This document shows, one piece after another, positions 8,993 to 18,342 of a stretch of DNA of 64,000 bases. Below the pieces are notes generated by a model. The model ran no database searches, had not been told where the DNA came from, and saw nothing but the letters and a program-made list of their open reading frames with translations. Source of the DNA: Mesorhizobium sp. (GTDB taxonomy: Bacteria > Pseudomonadota > Alphaproteobacteria > Rhizobiales > Rhizobiaceae); the NCBI RefSeq assembly GCF_004963255.1, contig NZ_SUGA01000007.1:124001-188000 (forward strand), read 5' to 3'. The number at the start of each line of letters is the position of its first letter. Positions within the stretch are counted from its first letter, which is position 1. Made by a program: the position numbers and the translations under genes.

Positions 8993-10270
8993 TCAGGCGC
9001 GGTGCAAGTAATCCTCGATCGACTTCGCCTTCATCTCGATCGAGAAGCCGGGCGCCTGGGGCGGCATATAGGCGGCGTTGCGGATGACGCAGGGTTCGAT
9101 AAAATGCTCGTGCAGGTGGTCGACATATTCGATCACCCGCCCATCCTTGGTGCCTGACACGGCGACATAGTCGGTCATCGACAGATGCTGGACATATTCG
9201 CACAAGCCGACGCCGCCGGCATGCGGCCAGACCGGCAGGCCGAACTTGGCGGCGATCAGCAGCACCGCCAGCACTTCGTTCAGACCGCCCATGCGGCAGG
9301 AATCGATCTGCACCACGTCGATCGCGCCACCGGCGATGAACTGCTTGAACATGATGCGGTTCTGGCACATCTCGCCGGTCGCGACCTTGATCGGCGCCAC
9401 GGTCTTGCGGATCTTGGCGTGGCCGGCGACATCGTCGGGACTGGTCGGCTCCTCGATGAAGAAGGGCTTGGCGAAGGCGAGGTCCTTCAGCCAGTCGATC
9501 GCCTGGTCGACCTCCCAGACCTGGTTGGCGTCGATCATCAAATAACGGTCGGGACCGATCACCTCGCGGGCGATCCTGAGACGACGGATGTCGTCGGCGC
9601 GGTCGCGGCCGACCTTCAGCTTGATGTGATTGAAGCCATCGTCGACCGCTTCCTGGCAGAGGCGCCTGAGCTTGTCGTCGGGATAGCCGAGCCAGCCGGC
9701 CGAGGTGGTGTAGCAGGCATAGCCTTCGCGCTCGAGCGTGGCGATGCGCTCGGCCTTGCCGGCCTCCGCCTTCCCCAGGATTGCCAGCGCTTCAGCGGGC
9801 GTGATGGCGTCGGTGAGATATCGGAAGTCGATGATCCTGACGATCTCTTCGGGGCTCATCTCGGCGACCAGGCGCCAGACCGGCTTGCCGGCTTCCTTGG
9901 CCCAGAGATCCCACACCGCGTTGACCACCGCGCCGACCGCCAAATGCATGGCGCCCTTGTCCGGGCCGATCCAGCGCAACTGGCTGTCGCCGGTCACGTG
10001 ATGCCAGAAACGGCCGGGGTCCTCTTTCACCCAGTCAAGATCGAGCCCGATGACGAGATGGCGCAACGCCTCGATCGCCGTGCAGCAGATCTCGTTGCCG
10101 CGACCGATGGTGAAGGTGAGGCCATGGCCCTTCAGCGAGGGGACGTCAGTGTCGAGGATGACATAGGCGGCCGAGTAGTCCGGATCCGGGTTCATCGCGT
10201 CGGAGCCGTCGAGGCTTTGCGATGTCGGGAAGCGGAGGTCGAAGGTTCTGAGGTCCGTGATTTTCGTCAT
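8993..10270 (-). CDS. L-fuconate dehydratase (enolase superfamily)
   Basis: Enzyme of 425 residues that would dehydrate L-fuconate to 2-keto-3-deoxy-L-fuconate. The N-terminal capping domain (about 1-190) starts TKITDLRTFDLRFPTS. The barrel shows the catalytic KLKVG lysines near residue 218, metal ligands in MIDANQVW and FFIEEPTSPDD, GEMCQNR, and the histidine in VWPHAGGVGLCEYVQH near 350. Length and these motifs fit fuconate dehydratase rather than short mandelate racemases. It is followed on the same strand by nothing, and preceded at 47 bases by the SDR dehydrogenase that would take the next step. It is the last gene of the 8993-18342 transcription unit. Confidence 0.9.
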   Translation of the reverse strand: MTKITDLRTFDLRFPTSQSLDGSDAMNPDPDYSAAYVILDTDVPSLKGHGLTFTIGRGNEICCTAIEALRHLVIGLDLDWVKEDPGRFWHHVTGDSQLRWIGPDKGAMHLAVGAVVNAVWDLWAKEAGKPVWRLVAEMSPEEIVRIIDFRYLTDAITPAEALAILGKAEAGKAERIATLEREGYACYTTSAGWLGYPDDKLRRLCQEAVDDGFNHIKLKVGRDRADDIRRLRIAREVIGPDRYLMIDANQVWEVDQAIDWLKDLAFAKPFFIEEPTSPDDVAGHAKIRKTVAPIKVATGEMCQNRIMFKQFIAGGAIDVVQIDSCRMGGLNEVLAVLLIAAKFGLPVWPHAGGVGLCEYVQHLSMTDYVAVSGTKDGRVIEYVDHLHEHFIEPCVIRNAAYMPPQAPGFSIEMKAKSIEDYLHRA

Positions 10271-10317
10271 TGCTGCCTCGTGCTGGCCCGCCTCGTCATT
10301 CGATCGCCGGAGCGGCC

Positions 10318-11049
10318 TCAGATCGACCAGCCGCCGTCGATATTGTAGGCCTGCCCGGTCGTGTAGGTCGCGCCGGCCAGATAGACGGCGAGATCGGCGA
10401 TCTCTTCCGGCGTGCCGATCCTGCCCATCGGCTGGCGGGCGATGAAGGCCGCGCGCGCCGCCTCATAGTCGCCCTGCGCCTGCATGCGACCCTGAAGCGA
10501 AGGGCTTTCGACCGTGCCCGGGCAGATGGCGTTGCAGCGGATGCCCTTGGCAACGTAATCGGCTGCGATGGACTTGGTCAGGCCGATAACGGCTGCCTTG
10601 GTGACTCCATAGGCAAAACGGTTCGGCACACCTTTCGGTGCGCCGGCAACCGATGCCATGTTGATGATCGAGCCGTCGCCACGTTCCAGCATGCCGGGCA
10701 GCACGGCGCGGATGGTGCGGATCATGGCGCGCACATTGAGGTTGAAGGCGAAGTCGAGATCCTCGTCCTTCATCTCCAGGATCGAGCCGGCATGGACGAA
10801 ACCGGCGCAGTTGAACAGCACGTCGACGCGGCCGATCTCGGCAAAGGCGGCCTTCACCGCCTCGTCGTTCAGCACATCGAGTTTTCGAGTGGTGATGCCG
10901 GGCGTCCCGGCGAGCTCGGCCAGGGCCGTCTCGTTGATGTCGGTGGCGTGGACGATGGCGCCCGCCTTGCCGAAGGCCAGCGCGCTTGCCCGTCCGATGC
11001 CCTGCGCGGCCGCCGTTATGACCACGACCTTGCCTGTGATGTCAGCCAT
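10318..11049 (-). CDS. SDR family dehydrogenase, probable 2-keto-3-deoxy-L-fuconate dehydrogenase
   Basis: Short-chain dehydrogenase of 243 residues. The NAD(P)-binding glycine motif is TAAAQGIGRA (residues 13-22), an acidic residue D37 suggests NAD preference, and NAG appears as FNCAGF. The catalytic Ser lies in NMASVAGAP and the Tyr-Lys in AYGVTKAAV. It ends at the typical NIDGGWSI. Resemblance to 2-keto-3-deoxy-L-fuconate dehydrogenase and position next to L-fuconate dehydratase make oxidation of the C4 hydroxyl the best guess. A role as L-fucose dehydrogenase is the main alternative. Confidence 0.85.
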   Translation of the reverse strand: MADITGKVVVITAAAQGIGRASALAFGKAGAIVHATDINETALAELAGTPGITTRKLDVLNDEAVKAAFAEIGRVDVLFNCAGFVHAGSILEMKDEDLDFAFNLNVRAMIRTIRAVLPGMLERGDGSIINMASVAGAPKGVPNRFAYGVTKAAVIGLTKSIAADYVAKGIRCNAICPGTVESPSLQGRMQAQGDYEAARAAFIARQPMGRIGTPEEIADLAVYLAGATYTTGQAYNIDGGWSI

Positions 11050-11061
11050 TCTTTATCTCCT

Positions 11062-11508
11062 TCAGCCGGGCCGTCGCTCGACGATGTAGATGTGGTCCGC
11101 GGCCAGCACGACCTCGTCGCGCTGGTTCAAAACCTCGACGCGTTCGATGACGCGTCCGGCGTTTGGCCGTTTCGGGTCATCTTCCTTGGCCGCGATGGTG
11201 GTGCGCGTGCGGATCGTGTCGCCGATGAAGACCGGCTTGATGAAACGCAGCCGGTCGTAACCATAGGAGAAGGCGACCGGGTTGATGACGCTCGCCGTCA
11301 GGCCGACGCCGACCGAGAAGACCAGCGTGCCATGCGCGATGCGCTGGCCGAAAGGCGTCGTCTTCATGAACTCGGCGTCCATGTGGTGGGGGAAGAAATC
11401 GCCGGTGTGGCCGGCATGAACGACGAAATCGGTCTCGGTGATGGTGCGGCCGCTGGTGAGGCGCGACGCGCCGATCTCGTAGTCCTCGAAATAGGTGGTC
11501 TGTTCCAT
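11062..11508 (-). CDS. MaoC-like hotdog-fold dehydratase domain protein
   Basis: Single-domain protein of 148 residues. The hydratase-2 motif is [17 protein letters not shown] (Asp and His near residues 28-42), followed by [12 protein letters not shown] and [15 protein letters not shown], which are diagnostic of MaoC hotdog proteins. These usually hydrate enoyl-CoA, but stand-alone copies in sugar loci are common in rhizobia with no assigned reaction. It is 12 bases from the SDR gene and 8 bases from the Gfo/Idh gene in the fucose-type operon. Confidence 0.88.
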   Translation of the reverse strand: MEQTTYFEDYEIGASRLTSGRTITETDFVVHAGHTGDFFPHHMDAEFMKTTPFGQRIAHGTLVFSVGVGLTASVINPVAFSYGYDRLRFIKPVFIGDTIRTRTTIAAKEDDPKRPNAGRVIERVEVLNQRDEVVLAADHIYIVERRPG

Positions 11509-11516
11509 GTCCGGCC

Positions 11517-12590
11517 TTACGGCTTCGTGGCCAGCGGCGTCGCCGGCGCGGCGCTCGATTTATAGGCGGCTTCGACCAGCGCCATGGTGTGCCAGGCGTC
11601 CTCGACGGAGCTGACGAGTTCCGCGTCCTCGCCGGACGCGAAGCGCTGGACATTGGCCATGCGGCCGACAAAGGCATCGGGGAACCATTCGCCGACGAGC
11701 GGGACGGTGACCCACTCCGATCCGCCCTTGGGATGGATTTCCAGGATGTCCGGCTCGCCGCGCGGATAGTCGAGGTTGAGGCCGAGCTTGACATAGGCCG
11801 CGCCCTCGGTGCCGCAGATGCGGAACTCGCAGGCCTGGTGCCGTCGGCCGAATTTGTGATCGTGGTTGATCGACAGCCCGCAGCGCACCGTGTCACCATA
11901 GTCGAGGATGGCGCTGGTGCGGGTCTGCGCGACCTTGTGGTTGGGATGGCCGAGCGTCTTGGCATGCACGCCCAGCGGATTGCCGAGAAGCTGGCGGATC
12001 AGGTCGAGATAATGGATCGAATGCATGGCGATCTCGACGCGCGGCGCCTTGAGCAGGAATTCCCAGAGCTGCCAAGGCGTGTCGAGCGCCAGAAGCGCGT
12101 CGAAGTCGACGACCTCGCCCAGCCATCCACGGGCGATGGCGTCCTTGAGCGCCAGCATCATCGGCGCGAAGCGGAGCTGGAAGTTGACCGCGGCCTTCAG
12201 TTGCTTGGCGCGGCAGATTTCAAGGATTTCCGTCGCCTCGCCGAGATAATTGCCCATCGGCTTCTGGATCAGCGCCACCGCGCCGTCGGGCAGCGCCTTC
12301 AGCACCTCGGCGTGCCGGCCCGGCGGGGTCGCGAGATCGAAGATCGCGTCCTTAACCGCCGCTGCCTCCTCGACCGAACGAAACGCCGTCACACCCCATT
12401 TGTCGGCGAGCTTCTGCGCCTTCGCCTGGTCCGGATCGTAGAGGCCGGAAATAGGGAAGCCGCCCTTGCGGTAGGCCGGAAAATGCGCGTCGCCGACGAT
12501 CGAACCGGCGCCGAAGGTGACGATCGGACGCGGCTTAGAAGGCTTCGGCCAGGACTGCGTCAGCGATGCCGGATCGAAGGCATCAGTCAT
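11517..12590 (-). CDS. Gfo/Idh/MocA family oxidoreductase
   Basis: NAD(P)-dependent sugar oxidoreductase of 357 residues. The Rossmann domain (residues 20-150) has the glycine loop [12 protein letters not shown]. The usual EKP motif reads QKPMGN near residue 110, keeping the catalytic lysine but not the glutamate. The C-terminal alpha/beta domain supplies the histidine in [14 protein letters not shown]. In this locus it could oxidise the free sugar (L-fucose or an isomer) to its lactone, the step missing upstream of the lactonase. It overlaps the mutarotase gene by 8 bases, so the two are translationally coupled. Confidence 0.88.
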   Translation of the reverse strand: MTDAFDPASLTQSWPKPSKPRPIVTFGAGSIVGDAHFPAYRKGGFPISGLYDPDQAKAQKLADKWGVTAFRSVEEAAAVKDAIFDLATPPGRHAEVLKALPDGAVALIQKPMGNYLGEATEILEICRAKQLKAAVNFQLRFAPMMLALKDAIARGWLGEVVDFDALLALDTPWQLWEFLLKAPRVEIAMHSIHYLDLIRQLLGNPLGVHAKTLGHPNHKVAQTRTSAILDYGDTVRCGLSINHDHKFGRRHQACEFRICGTEGAAYVKLGLNLDYPRGEPDILEIHPKGGSEWVTVPLVGEWFPDAFVGRMANVQRFASGEDAELVSSVEDAWHTMALVEAAYKSSAAPATPLATKP

Positions 12591-12912
12591 GATGGAAGAC
12601 CTCGTCCATCGTCGCCCACCACTCGCCCTCCTTGCGGGTTTCCAGCGGCTCCTGGCAGGGCATGCAGACCGCCCACCATTCCTGCGTCTTCGGGTCGGCC
12701 GCCATCTTGGCCATGTCGGCGGCGTAGTCGGTGCCGTGATATTCGAAATAGGAGAACAGCAGGTTCTCCGGCCGCTTCAGGTAGATCGAGTAGTTCTTGA
12801 TGTTGCAGGCCGAGATCATGGTCAGCACGTCGGGCCAGACGGCGGCATGGAGCCGGACATATTCCTCGACCTTCTCGGGTTTCAATCCGAGCACCATGCC
12901 CATACGCTGCAT
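12583..12912 (-). CDS. L-rhamnose/L-fucose mutarotase family protein (RhaM-like)
   Basis: Small cytoplasmic protein of 109 residues with the RhaM-like ferredoxin fold. MQRMGMVLGLKPEKVEEY starts the first strand, and IYLKRPENLLFSYFEYHG and EWWAVCMPCQEPLETR hold the conserved aromatic and Trp residues; an active-site His is expected near residue 22 (LHAAVWP). Such enzymes interconvert the anomers of L-rhamnose or related 6-deoxy sugars so that the dehydrogenase gets the right one. It overlaps the Gfo/Idh gene by 8 bases, consistent with acting on the same sugar. Confidence 0.9.
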   Translation of the reverse strand: MQRMGMVLGLKPEKVEEYVRLHAAVWPDVLTMISACNIKNYSIYLKRPENLLFSYFEYHGTDYAADMAKMAADPKTQEWWAVCMPCQEPLETRKEGEWWATMDEVFHHD

Positions 12913-12922
12913 ATCCGCCTCC

Positions 12923-14035
12923 CTATTTCACGATCGCCGTGGTGAATTCGGCGATGCTTCTAGCCTTGACCGCGTCCCAGTCCCAGTCGATGCCGATGCC
13001 CGGCTCGCCGGGCGCCAGCGCATGGCCATCCTCGATGCGCATCTTGGCGCCCGTCAACTCATCGAGCTGCGGAATATATTCGACATATTTGCCGTTCTGG
13101 ATGGCGCAGACCAGGCTGACATGCAACTCCATCAGGAAATGCGGGCAGACCGGCATGTCGAAGGCCTCCGCCGCATGGGCCACTTTCAGCCATGGCGTGA
13201 TTCCGCCGATACGGCCGACATCGACCTGCATGATGTTGGCGCCGCCTTTCTGCATGTACTCGCGAAAATGCCTGATCGAATAGAGCGACTCGCCGACGGC
13301 GATCGGCGTCGCGGTCGAATTCGACAGCCGCACATGGCCGTCTATGTCGTCGGCCGGCAGCGGCTCCTCGATCCAGGCGAGGTCGAGATCGCGCAGCCGC
13401 TCGGCGCGTCGGATCGCTTCGTCGACGGAAAAACCCTGGTTGCAGTCGGTCATGATCTCGTAGCCTTCGCCGACCGCCTTGCGCACCGCCGACAGCCGCG
13501 AAAAGTCCTCCGAGCCATGCGGCTTGCCGATCTTGACCTTCGAGCCGGTAAAGCCCTTGGCCTTCGCCTCCAGCGCGTCGTCGACCAAAGCCTGCGTCTC
13601 GATATGCAGCCAGCCGCCTTCCGTGGTGTAGAGCGGGCAGCGGTCCTTGGCGCCGCCGGCGAGCTTCCAGAGCGGCAAGCTCTGCTTCCTGGCGCGCAGA
13701 TCCCAAAGTGCTGTGTCGATCGCGGCCAGCGCAATGGCGGTGATGGCGCCGATGGTGGTGGCGTGGGTGGTGAATTCGAGATCGTGCCAGATCGCCTCGA
13801 TCTGGTCGGCGTCGCGGCCGATCAGGCGCGGCGCGAGATGGCCGGCGAGAAGCCGCATCACCGACGAGCCGCCGGTGCCGATCGTGTAGCTGTAGCCGGT
13901 GCCGGTCGCGCCGTCGGAATCGGTGATGGTGACGATCGGCGTCTCCTGGCTGACGAAACTCTGGATGGCGTCCGTGCGCTTCACCTTCGGCACGAGGTCG
14001 ACCATGCGCAGTTCGATCTTCTCGATTTTCGCCAT
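12923..14035 (-). CDS. mandelate racemase / muconate lactonizing enzyme family protein
   Basis: Enolase-superfamily enzyme of 370 residues, distinct from the fuconate dehydratase of the same operon. The capping domain is at 1-125. The barrel has GSKVKIGKP (KxK near residue 167), metal ligands in MTDCNQGF, WIEEPLPADD and AVGESLYS, and a histidine in CPHFLMELHVS near 305. This layout suits a sugar-acid dehydratase of the mandelate racemase subgroup. The substrate is unknown; a second 6-deoxy or pentonic acid is a reasonable guess. It is 2 bases from the ATPase gene downstream. Confidence 0.88.
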   Translation of the reverse strand: MAKIEKIELRMVDLVPKVKRTDAIQSFVSQETPIVTITDSDGATGTGYSYTIGTGGSSVMRLLAGHLAPRLIGRDADQIEAIWHDLEFTTHATTIGAITAIALAAIDTALWDLRARKQSLPLWKLAGGAKDRCPLYTTEGGWLHIETQALVDDALEAKAKGFTGSKVKIGKPHGSEDFSRLSAVRKAVGEGYEIMTDCNQGFSVDEAIRRAERLRDLDLAWIEEPLPADDIDGHVRLSNSTATPIAVGESLYSIRHFREYMQKGGANIMQVDVGRIGGITPWLKVAHAAEAFDMPVCPHFLMELHVSLVCAIQNGKYVEYIPQLDELTGAKMRIEDGHALAPGEPGIGIDWDWDAVKARSIAEFTTAIVK

Positions 14036-14037
14036 GC

Positions 14038-15135
14038 TCAGCTCCTCAGCGACTTGCCGGTTTCGGCGGAAAACAGATGCGCGCGGCTCAGGTCGAAGCT
14101 CATGCCGATCCTGTCGCCGGCTTTCAGCGGCCTGGGGTTGAGCATGCGCGAGATCCAGTCGGCGCCGTTGAACTCGGCGAAGACCAGTGTTTCGTTGCCG
14201 AGCGGCTCGGTGATGCTGACCGGCAGATCCACGCGGTGGACTTCGGTTTCGCCGCCCGAGCTCAGGCCGTGGCCGGTGGGATAGAAATCATCCGGGCGGA
14301 TGCCGAACACGACCTTGTCGCCGGCCGCTGTCTTCGATTTGAACTGGCCGGGCAAAGGCAGGCTATCGCCGCCGCTGAATACCAGCCTGCCGTCGCTGAC
14401 GGTCGCCTCGTGCAAATTCATCGGCGGCGAGCCGATGAAGCCGGCGACGAAACGGGTGGCGGGACGGCTGAACACCTCGTCCGGCGTGCCGACCTGCTCG
14501 ATATGGCCGGAGCGCATGATGACGATGCGGTCGGCAAGCGTCATCGCCTCGACCTGGTCGTGGGTGACATAGATCACCGTCGAATTCACCTTGGCGTGCA
14601 GCTTCTTGATCTCGGTACGCATCTGCGTCCTGAGCTTGGCGTCGAGATTGGAGAGCGGCTCGTCGAACAGGAACACATCCGGATCGCGCACGATGGCGCG
14701 GCCCATGGCGACGCGCTGACGCTGGCCGCCGGAAAGCTGCGAAGGCCGGCGCTCCAGCAGGTCGTCGAGGCCGAGAATGGCGGAGGCTTCCGCCACCCGT
14801 CGGTCCATGTCGTCCTTGGCGGCGCCCGCGATCTTCAGCGAGAAGCCGAGATTCTCGCGCACCGTCATATGCGGATAGAGCGCGTAGGACTGGAACACCA
14901 TCGAGATGTTGCGCGAGCGCGGCGGCAAGTCGTTGACCACGCGGCCGCCGATGTCGATGTTGCCACCGCTGATATCCTCGAGGCCGGCGATCATGCGCAA
15001 GGTCGTCGACTTGCCGCAACCCGACGGGCCGACCAGCGCGATGAACTCGCGGTCGGCGATGTCGAGATCGATACCGTGCACGATCTCCATATTGCCATAA
15101 CGCTTGGTGAGCTTTTTCAGCGAAACCGTTGCCAT
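14038..15135 (-). CDS. sugar ABC transporter ATP-binding protein (UgpC/MalK-like)
   Basis: Cytoplasmic ATPase of 365 residues for the CUT1 importer of the fucose-type locus. It has Walker [10 protein letters not shown] near residue 37, signature [16 protein letters not shown], Walker [28 protein letters not shown], and the C-terminal regulatory domain from about 235 ([23 protein letters not shown]). ATG 15135 (MATVSLKKLTKRYGN) is chosen because an open frame extending much further upstream has no homology there and because AAAGG precedes it. It follows the MalG-like permease by 5 bases. Confidence 0.95.
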   Translation of the reverse strand: MATVSLKKLTKRYGNMEIVHGIDLDIADREFIALVGPSGCGKSTTLRMIAGLEDISGGNIDIGGRVVNDLPPRSRNISMVFQSYALYPHMTVRENLGFSLKIAGAAKDDMDRRVAEASAILGLDDLLERRPSQLSGGQRQRVAMGRAIVRDPDVFLFDEPLSNLDAKLRTQMRTEIKKLHAKVNSTVIYVTHDQVEAMTLADRIVIMRSGHIEQVGTPDEVFSRPATRFVAGFIGSPPMNLHEATVSDGRLVFSGGDSLPLPGQFKSKTAAGDKVVFGIRPDDFYPTGHGLSSGGETEVHRVDLPVSITEPLGNETLVFAEFNGADWISRMLNPRPLKAGDRIGMSFDLSRAHLFSAETGKSLRS

Positions 15136-15140
15136 GAAGT

Positions 15141-16007
15141 TCAACCTTTCACCGCGCCGGAGGTTAGGCCGCCGACGAGGTGTTTCTGGACGATGTAGGT
15201 GAGGGTCAGCGCCGGGATGATCATCACCACGGCCAGCGCGCACATGCCGCGCCAGTCGATGGTGAACTCGGCCGTGTAGTCGAGCAGCCCGACGGGCAGC
15301 GTCTTGGAGTTGACCGAACGGGTCAGCTGCGAGGCCAGCGCGAACTCGTTCCAGCAGGTGAGGAAGGCGAAGATCGCGGCCGAGGCGATGCCGGGACGCG
15401 CCAGCGGAAACTCGACCTGCCAGAAGGCCTGCCAGCGCGTGCAGCCGTCGATCTGGGCTGCTTCGGCGAGGTCCTTCGGCACCTGGCGGAAAAAGCCGTC
15501 GATGAGCCAGATGGTGAAGGGGATGTTCAGCGCCACATAAGCGAGGATCATGCCGAAATGCGTGTCGATGATGCCGAGCCGCGCATAGACGAAGAAGAGC
15601 GGCAGCGACATGGCGATGCCGGGCACGGTACGGGTCAGCATCAGGCCGAGGAACATGCCCGACTTGCCACGGAAGCGATAGCGCGCGAAGGCATAGCCGC
15701 CGGCCATGCCGATGGCGACCGCGATCACCGTCGAGGTGACCGAGATGATCAGCGAGTTGCGGAAATAGTCGAGTACCGGAATGCCGCCTTTGCCGATGCC
15801 GCTGAACATGGCGACATAGGCGTCGAAGGATAGCTCTTGCGGGATCCAGACCGGCGGCTTGGCCATGATCTCGACAGTGGGCCTCAGCGACGACAGCACG
15901 ATCCAGATGCCCGGCAGGCAGATCAAGAGCATGGCCAGGAAGAGGCCGACACGATGCGCGACGGTCAGCGCGCGGCGTGCGAGGCGGGCGGAAGCGTTCT
16001 CGTCCAT
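15141..16007 (-). CDS. carbohydrate ABC transporter permease (MalG-like)
   Basis: Inner-membrane permease of 288 residues. The first helix is near residues 15-38 (VGLFLAMLLICLPGIWIV), the EAA docking loop is AEAAQIDGCTRWQAFWQVE near residue 185, and it ends VGGLTSGAVKG, as MalG-type permeases do. ATG 16007 (MDENASARL) is chosen; the longer open frame upstream reads through the preceding permease out of frame. It is 2 bases from the upstream permease stop and 5 from the ATPase start. Confidence 0.93.
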   Translation of the reverse strand: MDENASARLARRALTVAHRVGLFLAMLLICLPGIWIVLSSLRPTVEIMAKPPVWIPQELSFDAYVAMFSGIGKGGIPVLDYFRNSLIISVTSTVIAVAIGMAGGYAFARYRFRGKSGMFLGLMLTRTVPGIAMSLPLFFVYARLGIIDTHFGMILAYVALNIPFTIWLIDGFFRQVPKDLAEAAQIDGCTRWQAFWQVEFPLARPGIASAAIFAFLTCWNEFALASQLTRSVNSKTLPVGLLDYTAEFTIDWRGMCALAVVMIIPALTLTYIVQKHLVGGLTSGAVKG

Positions 16008-16009
16008 CG

Positions 16010-16906
16010 TCACCACTCCGCGCCGATCTGCGCGCGCGCCGCGGCGAGCTTGTTGTAGAAATACACCGTGAAGGCGATCGACAGCAGGATCGAGAAATAG
16101 GCCATGGCGTTGGCCAGCCCCATGCGCGCATCGCTGTAGGCGGTGCGCCCGACCAGCGTCCACAACAGCTCGGTGCGGCCGGCCGGACCGCCATCGGTCA
16201 TGATCTTGACGATGTCATAGGCGCGCGCGACATCGAGCGAGCGGATCGTCATGGCGATATAGGCGAAGGGCATGACGAAGGGCCAGGTCACATAGCGGAA
16301 GGTCTGCCAGGGCGTGCAGCCATCGACGCGCGCCGCCTCGATCGGCTCCTTGGGCATGGCGAGCAGGCCGGCCAGGATCAGGATGGCGAAGATCGAGGTC
16401 GACGACCAGACTTCCGCTATGGTGATGGCGGTGAAGGCGAGGTGGCTTTCGATCAGCCACGGGATGGCGTCTTGGGTGATCCCCAGCGACTGCAGCGCGT
16501 TGTTCACCAGGCCGATATTGTCGTTGAACATGAATTTGAACTGGAAGCCGACCAGGATCGGCGAGAACATCATCGGGAACATCATCAGCGTGCGCAGGAT
16601 GCGCTGGCCGCGCGTCGCCTTCTCGACCAGCATGGCCAGGCCGAGGCCGAGCAGCATTTCGAGATTGAGCGCGATGGTGAGCAAGAGAACGGTGCGACCG
16701 AAGGCCCACCAGAAGTCCGGATTGCTCAGGATCAAGATGTAGTTCCGGAAGCCGATCAGCACGAAGAAAGTCTCGGGCCGGGTCAGGCGGAAGGGCGTGA
16801 AGCTGGAATAGAGCGACAGAAGCAGCGGCACGAGCACCACCGCCGCCAGCACGACGAAGGCCGGCAGCAGCAGGAGAATCGGCGCGGATGGCTTGAAGCC
16901 CTTCAT
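16010..16906 (-). CDS. sugar ABC transporter permease (MalF/UgpA-like)
   Basis: Inner-membrane permease of 298 residues. It starts MKGFKPSAPILLLLPAFV, has six predicted helices and the EAA loop EAARVDGCTPWQTFRYVT near residue 200. CAGGG lies 8 bases before the ATG at 16906; the upstream extension of the open frame has no homology. It is the first membrane gene after the binding-protein gene, from which it is separated by 120 bases holding a perfect 13-bp hairpin. Confidence 0.93.
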   Translation of the reverse strand: MKGFKPSAPILLLLPAFVVLAAVVLVPLLLSLYSSFTPFRLTRPETFFVLIGFRNYILILSNPDFWWAFGRTVLLLTIALNLEMLLGLGLAMLVEKATRGQRILRTLMMFPMMFSPILVGFQFKFMFNDNIGLVNNALQSLGITQDAIPWLIESHLAFTAITIAEVWSSTSIFAILILAGLLAMPKEPIEAARVDGCTPWQTFRYVTWPFVMPFAYIAMTIRSLDVARAYDIVKIMTDGGPAGRTELLWTLVGRTAYSDARMGLANAMAYFSILLSIAFTVYFYNKLAAARAQIGAEW

Positions 16907-16978
16907 TGGGACCCTGTCAGCGAGGTGAAATGATCCAGCCGCGGCCGAAACCGAGGACGGCACATTTTGCGAGGCTAC

Positions 16979-17012
16979 GCAGCCGCCTCCCCGGTCGCAG
17001 GGAGGCGGCTGC
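16979..17012 (-). promoter_or_regulatory. perfect 13-bp hairpin between binding-protein and permease genes
   Basis: GCAGCCGCCTCCC (16979-16991) and GGGAGGCGGCTGC (17000-17012) pair perfectly around an 8-base loop. It sits 14 bases after the stop of the binding-protein gene and 73 bases before the permease start, with no T tract. By analogy with the malE-malF gap it probably protects the binding-protein mRNA 3' end, giving excess binding protein over permease. Confidence 0.7.
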
Positions 17013-17025
17013 GGGATGCGGCTGC

Positions 17026-18342
17026 CTAGAGCTTGCCCGCGTCCTGGAGGATTTGCGTTGCCTTGGCAGCAGCGTCGTCGAGCGCCTGCTTCGACGTCTT
17101 GTCGCCGAGGATGGCGGCCTGCAGCTCGGGATAGACGGCGTTGGATATCTCGATCCATTCCGGCGTCTGCGGCACGGGGAAGGCGTTCTTGGCGGCCTCC
17201 TGGAAGGCCTGCAGCACTTCGGTCTTGTACGGATCGGACTTCGCCTGCTCGAGATCCCATTCCCAAACCTTGGTTCGGGTGGGCAGCGGGCCGGCCGCGG
17301 CTTCCAGCTTCTGGCTGTCCTCATTGGTCAGCCACCAGACCAGCGAGGCGGCGGCTTCCTTGTTGGCGCAGTTCTCGGTCACCGAGAAGCCATGCGCGCC
17401 GGACCAGCCTGAACGCTTGCCGGACGAGCCCTTGGGCTGGACCTTGACGCCGACATTGCCGGCGACCTTGGACGACTTGGGGTCGTTGAAGAAACCGGCC
17501 CAGCCCGGCCAGTCGAGGTTGATCGCCACGGTGCCGGAAGCAAAGCCCTGTCCAAGATCGTCCCACAGATAGTTGGTGGTGCCGGCCGGCACGGCCTTGG
17601 CCTTGTAGAGGTTGACGAACCAGTCGAGCGCCTTGACGCCGGCCTCGGAGTTGAAGGCGGGCTTGCCGTCCTTGTCGAGATATTCGCCGCCATCGGCGAT
17701 CACCATCTCGTAGAAGCGGCCGTTGATCGCCTCTTCCTTGCCGGCATATTGCGTGCCGTAGAAGTCAGGCGGGCTGGCGAAGAATTCGGCCTGCTGCGCC
17801 ATCTCGTCGAACGTGTCCGGCGGAGCGAGCTCCTCGCCATATTTGTCCTTGTAGGCCTTCTTCTTGGCTTCGTCCTGATAGAGGCTCTTCTGGTAGTAGA
17901 GCGCCGAGACGTCGAACTGGGCGCGCGGCAGCATCACCAGCTTGCCGTCCAGCGTTCCGGCGGCGATGTTGGCCGGCACGAAGGCGTCGATCTCTTCCTT
18001 CGGCAGCAGCTTGGCGAGATCGGTGTAGATGCCCGGATATTGCGGCGCGAACGAGGTGTGGTTGGAGCCGACGCACCAGGTGATCGAGTTGGAGGCAATG
18101 TCCGACTTGATCTCCTTGTCGAGGTCGAAGTGGTTCTTCTTCGACAGGATGTTGACCTTGGCGCCGGTCAGCTTCTCCCATTCGGGAATGCGCTCGTAGA
18201 GCTTCTCGTATTGCTGGCCGCCGATCAGCTTCGCGTCGATCGTCACGCCCGGAAATTTGCCGGGCAGATCGGCTGAAAATGCCGTGCTGCTCAGCAGCAA
18301 GCCGGCCAGGCCGGCGGAAAGGCCTAGAAGCAGTCTCGTCAT
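17026..18342 (-). CDS. extracellular solute-binding protein of the fucose-type CUT1 ABC transporter
   Basis: Periplasmic binding protein of 438 residues. A Sec signal peptide MTRLLLGLSAGLAGLLL followed by SSTAFSAD is cleaved after FSA. Family-1 features include KLTGAKVNILSKKNHFDL, TNYLWDDLGQGFASG and a C-terminal helical cap ending ATQILQDAGKL. ATG 18342 is chosen because GGAGGAG lies 6-12 bases upstream; another ATG five codons earlier would put that sequence inside the gene. It is the first gene of the 8993-18342 operon and divergent from the IclR regulator. The ligand is probably the sugar degraded by the locus, an L-fucose-like 6-deoxy sugar or an oligosaccharide. Confidence 0.93.
   Translation of the reverse strand: MTRLLLGLSAGLAGLLLSSTAFSADLPGKFPGVTIDAKLIGGQQYEKLYERIPEWEKLTGAKVNILSKKNHFDLDKEIKSDIASNSITWCVGSNHTSFAPQYPGIYTDLAKLLPKEEIDAFVPANIAAGTLDGKLVMLPRAQFDVSALYYQKSLYQDEAKKKAYKDKYGEELAPPDTFDEMAQQAEFFASPPDFYGTQYAGKEEAINGRFYEMVIADGGEYLDKDGKPAFNSEAGVKALDWFVNLYKAKAVPAGTTNYLWDDLGQGFASGTVAINLDWPGWAGFFNDPKSSKVAGNVGVKVQPKGSSGKRSGWSGAHGFSVTENCANKEAAASLVWWLTNEDSQKLEAAAGPLPTRTKVWEWDLEQAKSDPYKTEVLQAFQEAAKNAFPVPQTPEWIEISNAVYPELQAAILGDKTSKQALDDAAAKATQILQDAGKL

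Noticed and set aside
14038..16194. Single 718-codon frame suggesting a permease-ATPase fusion
   Set aside because: Only the last 365 codons have homology. The first part is the wrong frame of the two permease genes, which are intact in other frames with good starts.
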